From the NCBI GenBank assembly GCA_039090855.1, contig CM076996.1:52356469-52420468 (forward strand): a stretch of DNA of 64,000 nucleotides. Reading direction: 5' to 3'. Each line of letters opens with the position of its first letter. The stretch's first letter is position 1. A program made the translations under genes and the position numbers. The notes beneath the pieces are model-generated. The model was not told where the DNA came from. It did no database searches and was given only the letters and a program-made list of their open reading frames with translations. Shown here piece by piece: positions 22,051 through 32,886 of the stretch. Source of the DNA: Macrothele yani. Lineage: Eukaryota > Arthropoda > Arachnida > Araneae > Macrothelidae.

Positions 22051-23313
22051 CAAACTAGCCTTTGTTTTCCTAGAAAGCCATCGTTGAAAAATTTCTCCAA
22101 AAATGAAAATAGACGCCACTAACATTTTTTTTATGTTCTACCTTGAAATTTAAAATTATTTTCCTGAACAGAACAGTAGTAGAACTTTTCTACTTGGTGT
22201 ACCGCTAAACATGTATTTGCAGTCCAAAATACAAAAGGTCGTCGTATTTTATTTTTTTCAGCTTGAAAAAATGTTTTGCACTTTACCGGATGTGGTACTT
22301 TTCATCCGTACCAGACATACATTTCTTGTACCATTCCACAAATTCGAAATATTCACACACGTTTTCTACTAGTTTTGTAAGTGTGAGAAACGTGCTCCAT
22401 TTTGAAATATAAGAAATCATTTTGTAAGATTCCTCAATGGTAAAATTTGATGATCTCGGATCGTATGTTGTGTTGTAAGTAGATTACAGTTCTTAATTTC
22501 CCATTTTTGTCTTAATGAAGTTATTTGCACCCGACTTATCTTTTTTTTTTTGTTTTTCTTTTTTTTTTTTTTTTTTTTGAATTACAGATTTGTACATTTT
22601 GGGATTGTATAACGGCTATCCTCAGTTGTGGACACCCCCATGACTGCATTAATAAATTACTTGTAGAATTTTTGATTTTCGAAGCAGTAGCTTAAATGGT
22701 TAACTAATTTGATTAATATTCCTAGTTTGTTGCATATAAAACATACTTTTGTAATAACCCAGTAGCCAAACGGCCAAGTTGAAAGAATCAGCAAAAGGAT
22801 TTATGTTCAAAATCTCCTTTCCCTTAATTTTCCACTCAATGAAAGTTCGAAGGTCATCTATATAAAAAATTGTCACATTGTGATTCATCATTTGACACAA
22901 AATAGCTCTTAGATCAACAATAGCAACAATATGTATTCGTTTAAATCTCTTTCTTTATATCAGTTCCCCACAGTTACTTGCAATCTTTCTTTCTGTACAC
23001 TATTCCCCCCATTATTTACAATCAAGGTTGTCTCTATAAATTTTGCTGTGACTCACTGTCAGTGTCGCTAAAATGTACAAGCTGTTTAGAAAAGTAACAA
23101 ACTCTTCACTGGAAAAATGTTTAGTTTAGAAGCAACTCGAAAGAAGGGTCAAGTAACAGGTATATGTCGTCACAGACTGAAATTCAACCAATTTGAATTT
23201 CTGCACTATGTTTTTTCAATCTAGTGGTTTTCAGTTTAAACAAAAATTTTAAATTTAAGCATTGCTTTGTAGAAATAAAAAGATATTCGGTGAAACTTCA
23301 GCTATGCGTATTC
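22051..23313. other. Interior of the array-ended element, no gene seen
   Basis: AT-rich with T-runs (22545-22578) and no significant frame. 22130-22400 still carries weak array-like words ('ttgtacc', 'tactagttttgtaa'). Confidence 0.5.
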
Positions 23314-23679
23314 CAGTTATCAGGGATCGCATTCCTCCTAAAATTCCTAAAATTCCTAATATTTTGTGACCCTCCTTAAATTCCTAAAATTAGACCTAAA
23401 ATTTGCTATTCATCCTAAAATTTTCGTAAGCTTATTTATTAAAAACAACCGTTATTAACGCCAATAAATGTACCATTACGCAGGGTGCGCACGCGTGCTT
23501 GAAAACCTGGAAAGTCCTGGAAAATCATGATTACGTTTTCAAGGCCTGGAATATCCTGGAAAAACGGTGTTTTTTTAATGCCGTCTTGAAAAGCCTTGAA
23601 ATTTGAAATTAGTGCTTTTATGCCCTTTTAGGAAATCGTGTTACTGTTACCCCTTCAGTTTTTAAAGTTCCTTTTCTCT

Positions 23680-24880
23680 GTTCTCAAAGAAACCACCGGC
23701 AGCGGTTTCCGATGTGCACCAAATCCTAATTTGGCTGGGGAAAAAAAAAGAAAAAAAAAGGCACTACTTCCAGTGCAATAAAATTGGATGATTACTAGTA
23801 GGTCGAAGGGGAGCTTGATGTCCGTCCGACAATTGAGAACAGAAGGGGAAAGAAGAGGCATTTAGCATTTGCAGGGGGTCGCGTATGTACCAAGTCAGCT
23901 GGCATCCACCAGTGAGGAGTATGCCTGAACAACACATTCATCATCTTCTTGTTTATGTGCATGCCACCCTCCCTCCCCTCAAGAGACTTCCACTACTTAT
24001 GATAAAAAATAAGAAAACTATCTTTGCGAATTTTTCACGAAAGTGGCTGAAATTTTTTACATTCACTGTAATTGGATTACAGAAGCTCACTTCCAAAATT
24101 CCAGTTGAATCGGTTTAAAACTTTAAAAGTTAGCATTGGTAATTTTTATTATGGACAAGTATGTGTGCCTCTTTGGACAGAGTGAGCCTCCAGCAGAAAG
24201 GGTGTTACCATAGCAACGGTTGATTGACAGCTGGGAGCGCTGATCTGAAGCCCTTGGTTGGGAAGAAAGCAAACACCTGTTTATCACTTCCACAGCACTA
24301 AAGGACTAAGAGAATATTTTCAGAAATCCATTTTTCTGAATTTTGAAAATAACACAGTAAAATTTTTACAGTAGTTAAGATACATCACAATAAAGTTCTA
24401 GTGCAAATTTCGCCAAATTCCGTTAGGAACTTTAGCAGATGCAAAAAAAAAAAAAAAACGTTGCATAATCGGATTGAAAAAAAAGAAACAGTAATTATAA
24501 ATTACGGGAAAAGCAAGTGAATTATTTTTTAGATGCCATGGTTTATTTAAACAGAGTGATCCTTAAATTTTTTTCTGTGATGATATGGACTCTATTTGAA
24601 TTACAAACACGTTTTTATTCAGACGTCTGAGTTACTGTTTTAATAAAAAAATCATCTATAATTAAAAAGTTTTCAATGGATTTAAGCAATATTCAGCAGA
24701 TAAACAAACGTATTTTAGTAAATTGCAACATCATGACGTAAATTTGGTAATTTAATTTTGTCGAAAATTAGGGAGCATTTTTTTTTTTACAGTTTCTATT
24801 ATAGTTAAAGTGAAGGAGGAAGGATGCAACTTGACAGTTCAGTGAGCTGCAGGTGGTGATTTATGGCGATGTGCCAAATC
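23680..24880. repeat. Dispersed 1.1-kb repeat, copy 1
   Basis: It is collinear with 44595-45690. Shared blocks include 'ttctcaaagaaaccac', 'cactacttccagtg', 'gttgccatagcaa'-type words, 'ttattcagacgtctga' and 'gagctgcaggtggtgattta'. Weaker relatives lie near 48280-48880 and 61510-61640. No coding frame is shared. The class is unknown. Confidence 0.75.
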
Positions 24881-25959
24881 AAAAGAAGCCATTCCATCAG
24901 GTAATTCCAAAGGTTGTGTTGTGTGGACGCGTCCTCCTGCTGCTTGATCTTAATTGGAATGTTTTTGTGCATGGGGGGGGGGGGGTTCGAGAGAAATATC
25001 CGTTTCAGCTTTACAGCTTTCACGGCTCTTTTTTTTTTTTTCTTGGTAATAAATAAAAATCATAGTTGCTGCATTCACCATTGATCCATGTTTGCATTTC
25101 TTGAATATAAACAGCAGACAATCAGAAACATAGTGTTGGGCGGGTCTTGATGATCTTCATTTTGCATATGCTGAATTCAGTTCTGTGGGAATAAGGAATG
25201 ACTTATACTGTGAATATATACAAAACTACATATTTTTGAGCTGAAAAAATAGGTCTACTTGTACACAGTAGCTAAAGTGTGAACTCAGATGAAGACAATC
25301 AGACATACGGACGTCTGATTCCATAAAAAAAAATCAACATAGTTTTTTTATTTACACTACAGGTAAAAAAGCAAAAACATGTTTTCAAACGTTATAAAGG
25401 AAAACGGATTTTTGAAACGCATGACTTGATGATCTTAATTTCTGAAAGTTTCTTTTTTCCACATCCTTTTTTTTTCAATTACAATACACTGTAATAGGAT
25501 ACTGTGTGTTATATCACTTAGAGATATGGCAGATTTTCGGTTGCTGATATCCGCGATCGTAGCGGTAGTTGCATTGCGATTGTTGATGATGACAAGATAA
25601 ATACTGGAGTGATGTAAAATGTTGCATAAACTAAAAAAATAAAAAAAATAAAGCCCCCCCACCCCGAACTTTTATGCGGTCATCATAGCTGATCAACCAT
25701 TTCATTCCATGAACATCAGCACATTTCAATCATTTGAACATTGGGGGTATCTGAAGGAATTCAGCCGTGCTTAAGCGCCCTAGCGCAACGAAAACATGCT
25801 AATTTTGGATAGTTCTATTCCCTTCCCCTCTACCATCCCTAATAATTGAGAGTGCATACATTGAGAGTGTTTCAAATATTCTATTTATGAGCTAGTTTTC
25901 GCGCTGTTTGTTATGCTTTTATTTTTCGAAGAAAGAGAGGGAAAATAAGGAAAAGCAGC

Positions 25960-26260
25960 TAGAGAAAAAAGAAAAGCTGAGTTTGATGACAAAATAAAAG
26001 AAAATGATGCAGAAATAAATAGGCTTAAAAAGATAAAGAAGCCTCCCTAGCAGTAATTCAAGAGGGAACAGAAAGAATGAGAAAAGCTGTAGAAAAACAA
26101 AATACTGTTGAAATAGCAGTTGCCTCTAACTTGATCATACAAGTTTCAGCTGAAATAAAAAGAAAACTGAAAGTAAATTAGTTGTGGTGGAAGCAGAAAA
26201 AGATAGGCTAATCAGGAAAAGGTTAAAACAATAATATGAAAAAAGTAATTCAGTGAACAA
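25960..26260 (+). pseudogene. Coiled-coil tail relic related to 5560-6185
   Basis: Reads RKAEFDDKIKENDAEINRLK, then AVIQEGTERMRKAVEKQNTV and SNLIIQVSAEIKRKLKV, with frame breaks. The Lys/Glu-rich coiled coil ending in SN(L) residues resembles the terminal segment of the relic at 5560-6185 (SNSLRKSAKEKELGIEN). Its place within a CAGGG-ended element hints that it is that element's transposase tail. Low-complexity similarity makes this tentative. Confidence 0.35.
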
Positions 26261-26516
26261 TTGTACATAGTTCTTGGTTTTCAATTACCTTTTTAGGATA
26301 TTATAGTTTAATGTGAAACCTGAAAACTTTACTGTGAAAATTGTGAATTGCTTCTGGTTCAACAGCATATTAATGTTCAAAGTGAAACTTGAATGTGGTA
26401 AATATACTTGAATATGATAATAACACGTGAAAAGATAAGAACTGAACATTAGAAGTAAATCATACTTAAACTTTAGACATTAGACGTTATGCAAAAAATT
26501 TGGGTGTGAACTTTGA

Positions 26517-27057
26517 CCATATATACTAATGGACTGCGCATTGGCAATAGCTGCATCAAAGCCGCCATGGCTCAAACATTGGGCACGTCATCATCAGACT
26601 CCAAATTTCGTGTACAAATGCTGTTATGATTACTAATTTACGCTGCAGAACTTCAGTGTTTCGGTGTATTATGTGAATGCACCTCATATATAATGAAAAC
26701 TCTTCAGGTAAGTTTACTTATGAGCTATATACATGCATGATCGTGTTGTTTACATTTTGTGATTTATAATGTGATGAACATTTGCGAAGAATTTGGAACA
26801 TGCATTCCATTTTTTTTTTCTTAAGTTACTATATTTTTATATCAATAGCTGCAAGTTTCTGGTTAAGTAATTGAACTTTATTGACTTAGGTATTTAATTC
26901 GTTTCTTACCCATGAAAAATCATAGAACTTTCTTTACTATATCGGTCAGAGCAACCATAAGCACAGCAGGTGTAACCCATCTTTTTGACTGTTGTCATGT
27001 GATTTTATGTTGGAGCCAGAAATTTTGATGTCATGCGCAGTCTATCAGTATATATGG
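26517..27057. mobile_element. 541-bp MITE-like element
   Basis: 25-base inverted ends: CCATATATACTAATGGACTG CGCAT at 26517 and its complement with two mismatches ending 27057. There is no coding frame between them. If the true ends are inside the 'tata' stretch, TA duplications would fit a Tc1/mariner derivative. The duplication cannot be proved from this copy. Confidence 0.55.
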
Positions 27058-27245
27058 TTGAAGGGTGTGAAGCAAACTCTTTACAATGCATACAAAAGTT
27101 GTTTTACTAGATGTATACAAATATACATCTAGTTTTTATTGAAATACACTCCTAAAATTTTCCTAAAATTTTTCTAAAAATTCCTAAAATTCCTAAAATT
27201 CTTACCTAAAATTTTCCAGAAGTATGCTATGATCCCTGCAGTTAT

Positions 27246-29399
27246 ATTTTTTGACGTTTATACGTAATTCTGCATTAGTCCCGATATTTTACTGTAGTTT
27301 CTAAGCTTTTCCAATTCGATAATAGCTAATTAATTCATTTATACGCTTTTTTTGATGTACATAAATTTTGTAATTTCAGATTATCACAAATTCACAGTTC
27401 TTTGATTCATTTACATTACGTAACCGGTATATAACAAGTTTGAGAGAATCGAGACAGCGTTACTGAGTTCTTGGTGCAGCCAAAGTTGAACCTTCATTCC
27501 ATCAGAGAAGGGTATGCTGTTTACTTTCGGTCAACGTTGTTGTGTTCCTTCTAGGTGCAAAGTTGAACCTTGATCTCATCAAAGAAGGATATGTTATTTA
27601 GTTTTGGTTTGGATGAAAAATTAATTTCCCAATCGTTGCTCTGAATAAAACGTGCACTTAGGCAAGCTACAGCTTTTGGCATGGTGTGGACGTTTTGTTG
27701 TTGTTGTAGTTCAGCCATGAAATAGATGGTGCAAAACTTAATAACGTTCACAGTTATGTTTTTTCTCTGACTTTGACAAATTTTAAACAAGCAAAGATTA
27801 GAGAATATTTTACTCAATACCATTGAGAAATCAACTTGTAAACAATTTGCTTTGAAAAGAGTGATGCTAATAAAGAAGGAGTAATAGGGGTATGAATATA
27901 AAACAAAATAACATTCGGATTTACTACAAAGTTTTTAAAAAGTAAAGATTTTTTTTTCATGTACTGAAAATACAAAATTGTACAAAATCATTTTGTTATG
28001 TAGTTTATAAAATATTTGGCCAAACTTTGGGAACTTGTTTTACCGCCATTTTGGTGATAAAAAAATCATATAAAGGGCCGGAAACTTTTTCCTGCAGCGA
28101 TATCCCACAGCTACTGCTGGTATGGTGTAGACCATAGATCCACATAGTATAAATAGGAGGTTTCGAAGGAAATGCATACCATTCCGTATAATTTTTTTTT
28201 TTTTTTTTTTTTTTTTGGTATTGAAAAATTTATGTATATAATATTAAAAAAAATGTAAAAATTAAAAAAACCTTCATTGAAGAGTTTGTGGTCTCTTTCA
28301 GTCCCAGCAGCTAATTATCAATTTTATCCGTGAAAAAAAAAGTCATTTGCCGATTTTTGTGTTAAAATTTCTGCTTTCATCCTTATTTCTTCACGTAGTT
28401 TGTGAAGGGTTTATAATTTATTACATACCGGGATGGTAAATAACATTTTTTTAACTGCCGGTGTGCTCACTTCCATTTTTGTTAACTACTGGTATGCCAT
28501 ACCGGTCCACTTCGAACACTGGGTATAGTAGTCGTATATTTGCAAACATCACATACCTGCACATTGTATTTCCACACGCACTCTTTTTTTCCTGGCCTGC
28601 ATTGAAATTTTGTTGTACATGCAAATTAATATCTGCAGCTACGAAATCCATATTGCATTCTTGCAGTGTAGAATACTGAATTCCCTGTTTTCATACAACC
28701 ATATCCAATAGTGATCACTAAAGTCTCATAGTTGTTAACCTTAAACATTTAAATATATTTTACCGAATTTGTTTCAATGCGATAAAACGTATATTCATGA
28801 TTATGCATCTGACAGCTCACCATGTTAAATCTGACTGGCTGATTGATAACCTTGCATATTATATACTTCTGTTCCAAAATTTATTTTAAAAGTTAAAACT
28901 ACAGGGCTTTATAGGTAGTTCCTTTACTTTTCCTGACATCCCCATTTTCCCAAAACAAACACCGTGAAAAACATACCTCTCTAGTGTCCGAAATCCTGGA
29001 AAAATTATTATGCTTAGGGGTGCTGAAATAAACTTTCCAGGGTGGCACAAGTTGTACTAGTTACGCCACTGTGATTGCGCTGAGGTGTTTTGCAACTTCC
29101 CCCTTTCCCAACCTTGCTCGGCATGGCTGCTAGACTGGAAGTGATGATACGCGCTGACTTGAATTCCTTTTCCTCGCGTTTTCGAAATGCTTTTGTTGAA
29201 AGCATTGCTTAACAAAGCAACAAAAAACTGTTTCTTTTCTTCCTTTACTTTAAAAATGAAGGCTCCAACAATTTCTTAGTTTATACAAAACAACCGCACG
29301 GAAATTTGTGACCTTGAACAAATAAAAGTTGCGTATAATGAACATGAAAACAGCTGGTTGTGTATAATGAACAGGAGTAAAAGTATGTAATGAAATGAA
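27246..29399. other. Interior of the array-ended element, right part
   Basis: No gene recognised. An imperfect duplication 'aaagttgaacctt..atc..agaa' occurs at 27484 and 27560. A T-run lies at 28191-28216. A 90-residue minus-strand frame (27551-27823) is not recognisable and is probably chance. Confidence 0.45.
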
Positions 29400-30668
29400 A
29401 AAAGATAGCAGTGTTTACTTCTGGATTTCGAAAGATGACACTCTAAGAGCATGCTGGACAACCAAAGAGAACCATCGCCAGAGGGGTGCATAAGTCTCTT
29501 TTGTCTGTACAAAACTAGTACACCATTCTGGCAGTGTTTATTTTCGATTTTGGAAATATAGCACTCCAAGTACATGCTCGAGTGCCACAAAAGGAGAGTC
29601 AAAAAGTACCACTTCTGGTGGTGTACAAAACTTTCTTTTGGGTGTACAAAACTAGGACAACACTCTGGCAATGTTTTTTTGTTTTTTTCAATTTTGGAAA
29701 AGTGGCACTCCAAGTACATGCTTGAGTGCCACAAAAGGAGAGTCAAAAAGTACCACTTCCGGTGGTTTATTTTGGGTGTACAAAACTAGGACAACACTCT
29801 GGCAATGTTTTTTTTTTTTTTCAATTTTGGAAAAGTGGCACTCCAAGCACATGATCGAAGGCCACAAAGGAGAGTCAAAAAGTACCACTTCCGGTGGTGT
29901 ACACAATTTTCTTTGGGTGTACAAAACTGTACAAAACTAGGAAAACACTCTGGCATTGTTTATTTTTGCTTTTGTAAAAGTGGCACTCCAAGTACATGCT
30001 CGGAAGCCACAAAGGAGAGCCAAAAAGTACCACTTCCGGTGGGGTACAACATTCTGGCAGTGTTTATTTTCGATTTTGGAAAAGTGGCACTCCGAGTACA
30101 TGCTCGAGGGCTACAAAGGAGAGTCAAAAAGTACCACTTCCGGTGGTGTAAAAATTTTTCTTTTGGGGGTACAAAACTATGACAACACTCTGGCAGTGTT
30201 TTTTTTTTTTTTTCAATTTTGGAAAAGTGGCACTCCAAGTACATGCTCGAGGGTCACAAAGGAGAGTCAAAAAGTACCACTTCTGGTGGTGTGCGAAATT
30301 TTCTTTTGGGTGTACAAAACTTTGGCAGTAGTTATTTTCGATTTTGAAAAAGTGGCACTCTGCATGTACTTGGAGTGCCACTTTTAGAGAGCCGAAAAGT
30401 ACTACTTCCGGTGGTGTACAAATTTTTCTTTTGGGTGTACAAAACTGTGCAAAACTAGTAAAAAACTTTGGCAGTATTTATTTTCAATTTTGAAAAAGTG
30501 GCACTCCAGCATGTACTTGGAGTGCCACTTTTAGAGAGCCAAAAAGTACCACTTCCGGTGGTGTACAAAATTTTCTTTTGGGTGTACAGAACTGTATAAA
30601 ACTCATACAAAACTTTGGCAGCGTTGATTTCTTATTTTGGAAAAGTGGCACTCCAAGTACATGTATCT
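29400..30668 (-). repeat. Right terminal array, inverted relative to 20961-22050
   Basis: Eight or more units in the opposite orientation to the left array, with the same ordered words (complements of 'caccaccggaagtggtac' and 'gttttgtacacccaaaag'). The last two units show the short inverted pair 'ctccaagtacatgc..gtacttggag' that is also present in the outermost left unit. Apparent frames on both strands follow the repeat and are not genes. Confidence 0.92.
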
Positions 30669-31294
30669 GAGAAAATGTGCCTCGTCACTCCACCATATCT
30701 CCCATGGCCACGCGTCGTCCACTTCCATTCTATCAAGGAAGGTTAATGCAAAGGTCAGTCGGGTGTCCTTGTCACCGTCACTAAACTGTTGGGTGTGGCT
30801 GATCTTGTTTGGAAAGAAATGCAACACCTTTCTCAGTACCTTCCACACAGTGGTGTAGGGCACATCCAGCTTCTGTGACACTGCGTGTGCATCACTGAGA
30901 CCTGGTACACATTATCCATGGAGCAATCCACAAGCGCCGTGGTGATATCTTCAACCACTTCTTGAGCTATAGGTTTGCGCCCTTGCCCTGGGTGAACACG
31001 TAGACACCCAGTTTCCTCGAAACAAGCAATCATTGTTCTGAGAGCACATGGAGTCAATGGACCTTTCTTATGACGTCGGAATTCTCGAAGCGCAGCGGTA
31101 GCATTGCTCGCATTTTCATAAAACAGCTTCACAAGAAGAGCGCGTTCTGGCAAGGTGATACCCATTGCGGTTGATGGAATACGAATGGAATTCACCATGT
31201 GTAGGACAGTTTTATACCATGGAGTCGCCCGTGGCGCCTGTGCCTTATGCAAATGATACGCTTTCTTATCTCTTGTAACCCCACAAAGACTCAT
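30669..31294 (-). pseudogene. mariner transposase, N-terminal part (DUF4817-type)
   Basis: From 31294 the minus strand reads MSLCGVTRDKKAYHLHKAQA, then ERALLVKLFYENASNATAAL, TPCALRTMIACFEETGCLRV and HPGQGRKPIAQEVVEDI, the helix-turn-helix region typical of this mariner group. A frameshift near 30875 leads to LDVPYTTVWKVLRKVLHFFP, RLTFALTFLDRMEVDDAW and WWSDEAHF, the first catalytic aspartate. It is cut there by the 9.7-kb element; the rest is at 20757-20960. Confidence 0.82.
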
Positions 31295-31504
31295 TTCCCT
31301 CTTAGAGCCAAAAATTGTCTATATTATTGCAGCTCGCAGCGCCTGAAATCCCCTGGTGGCGACTTTTAGATTTTTTTTTTTTTGTGTGTGTGTGAAATCT
31401 TTTGCACGTCCTGAATCGTCAGCATACCTAATTTGGTTGCGTTTGGACTGCTAGATATCTCTGCAGAGAGCGTTAATAGGGATACTTTAATTGTGATCAC
31501 CCGG

Positions 31505-31664
31505 TACATTTAAAAAGATGATATAAAAAAATATGTACACACATGAGATCTTTCGGTACCCAAAATGGGTACCATCTTCAGATGCTGTTATAGATGGTAC
31601 CCATTTTGGGTACCGAAAGATCTCATGTGTGTACATATTTTATTATATCATCTTTTTAAATGTA
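31505..31664. repeat. Large palindrome, 73-bp arms, with hammerhead-like motif
   Basis: Arms 31505-31577 and 31592-31664 are complementary with one mismatch around a 14-base spacer. On the minus strand the spacer side reads CTGAAGA (31581-31575), a 7-bp hairpin GGTACCC/GGGTACC, GAAA, then GATCTCATGTG, the order of a hammerhead core. Stem I is weak (about four pairs). Penelope-like elements are known to carry such motifs, so this may be a head-to-head remnant of their ends. The mariner TA target is its first two bases. Confidence 0.7.
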
Positions 31665-31739
31665 TATATTAAATATTTTAACATTGGAGTTAAAATTGTT
31701 GTCATTTCAGTAGTTTTGCATGTATGCGATTTTATTTAG

Positions 31740-32629
31740 TTATGTGGAATGGCTTAAACTAGTTTACTTTTTGCAGTGGCAACAAGCTTTTTCTGACCCT
31801 AATGTCTTCCTTTTTGTTGCAAACATAATCCTTTTACAGCATATTTGTCAAATTATAGTAAATTCAGTAAACAAAAAAGCTAAAACTAAAATAAATATTT
31901 TATACATAAGAAGAGGAAAATTAATAGCTAGCAAAATTTAATTTTTACTTGGTGGAAAAATGGTATGTGATAGAAATTTTTTTATTATTTTTCCTGAAAT
32001 CAGCAAATAAAAATCTATGAAAAAGTGTGAACATTTTTCAGACAATTTTTCCATCACATACCTGTGTTACTGATTTATTTTCTACATTCTAATTGACAGC
32101 TGAAAAGTCTGCAGTCTTATCACATGACATATTTGTTTCCTGTCTGTAAAGTCTTGGCTTTCTCAGGTGTTTGTTTCAGTAGCTAACAAAATGACGAACA
32201 CTTTGTTGTTGCCAGGAAAGCTTAAAAGTTGCATGAAAACTTCCCCATCAGTAACTTAATTTGCTTTAAAAGAAGATAAGAAAATCAGGGTTGGAAAAGA
32301 AAATGATTGATAAGTAATGCAGCAAAATTGTCGTCAATCGTAAAATTTTGACTATGGAGTGTAAAGTTATTATTCAAGAAATTGAAGGTGGTAAGAATAA
32401 ACCTAATGCTTATCTAGAATTCAGTCTTGTTTGTTCAACTGCTTGTACAATTTGGAAAAAAGAACTAAGGAAAAAATATTTTCTACTTTTGAAGCTAATC
32501 AGTTTAAAAGCAAGTGACTGAAAAGACCAGATGTGCATGTTGGTAGACCTTAATGTGGTCTTAAACATTGTCACCTCATGCTTATGTGCCAGTATGGTGT
32601 TCAGGCATGTTTCGGTAGATTCCACTTAG
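31740..32629. other. AT-rich intron, no feature seen
   Basis: No repeat units, inverted ends or recognisable frames. The last bases lead into a (TAA)n tract. Confidence 0.5.
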
Positions 32630-32640
32630 TAATAATAATA

Positions 32641-32671
<31 letters not shown>
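32630..32671. repeat. (TAA)n microsatellite, 5' side of the R4/Dong element
   Basis: About 42 bases of TAA with one interruption (AATAG). With the tract at 36056 it is most simply one ancestral microsatellite split by the retrotransposon. Confidence 0.92.
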
Positions 32672-32886
32672 TGTTTTCCTTTCCAAATTTGCATCTTTCT
32701 TTTTTGAAAACCGTGGGCTGATGAATTTGCCTGGTAAAAGCATTTCATGATTTCTCAATTTTCAACAAAAGAAACGGAAAACTTGGACAGTTGCTGAAAA
32801 TCGTGAAATTATGAAATGCTTTTACCAGGCAAATCCATCAGCCCACGGTTTTCAAAAAGAATGATGCAAATTTGGAAAGGAAAACA
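32671..32886. repeat. 5' fold-back of the R4/Dong copy
   Basis: 32671-32765 is the inverted complement of about 32790-32886 ('atgttttcctttccaaattt' against 'aaatttggaaaggaaaacat'), with a few mismatches and a loop of about 25 bases. The right arm is ORF sequence, so the left arm is a secondary inverted copy joined to the TAA tract. Confidence 0.9.

Larger units (their letters stand above)
23321..27238. mobile_element. 3.9-kb CAGGGATC-ended element, hAT-like
   Basis: It begins CAGGGATCGCATTCCTC at 23321 and ends ATGATCCCTG at 27238. CAGTTAT repeats exactly on both sides (23314-23320, 27239-27245). Both ends carry subterminal clusters of 'cctaaaatt' in the same orientation (23340-23430, 27150-27220). 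CAGGG ends and a 7-8-bp duplication suggest hAT. Inside are a dispersed repeat (23680-24880), a coding relic (25960-26260) and a MITE-like pair (26517-27057). Confidence 0.65.
20961..30668. mobile_element. 9.7-kb element with long inverted terminal tandem arrays
   Basis: Both ends start AGATACATGTACTTGG (20961 and, complemented, 30668), then run into matching arrays of about 130-150-bp units in opposite orientation. The insertion falls exactly between SDEAHF and HLVLNG of the mariner transposase, which fixes both boundaries to within a few bases. The duplication is ambiguous (TA or GA). No transposase frame is recognisable inside, so it appears non-autonomous. The superfamily is unknown. Its interior contains the separate CAGGGATC element at 23321-27238. 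Confidence 0.75.
19912..31504 (-). mobile_element. mariner-type element split by later insertions
   Basis: The ends are inverted repeats: CAGGGTAATCATAATTAAAG at 19912 and, complemented from 31504, CCGGGTGATCACAATTAAAG. Similarity continues about 190 bases ('gcagtccaaac', 'aaattaggtatgctgac') and resumes beyond an RTE insert near 20632. TA flanks both sides (19910-19911, 31505-31506). Subtracting a 9.7-kb insert and a 0.5-kb RTE fragment leaves about 1.4 kb, normal for mariner. The transposase reads right to left and is split at 30669/20960. The D2/D3 region seems deleted, so the copy is non-autonomous. Confidence 0.82.

Noticed and set aside
20961..22122. Several 70-130-residue frames on both strands in the left array (and likewise 29276-30387)
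   Set aside because: They repeat with the array period in several frames, as expected of repeat DNA, and resemble no protein.
27551..27823. 90-residue minus-strand frame
   Set aside because: No recognisable motif or repeat support; length is within chance for AT-rich DNA of this extent.
20961..30668. CRISPR-like array reading of the repeated units
   Set aside because: Units are 120-150 bases without spacers, in a eukaryotic intron, and inverted between two sites.
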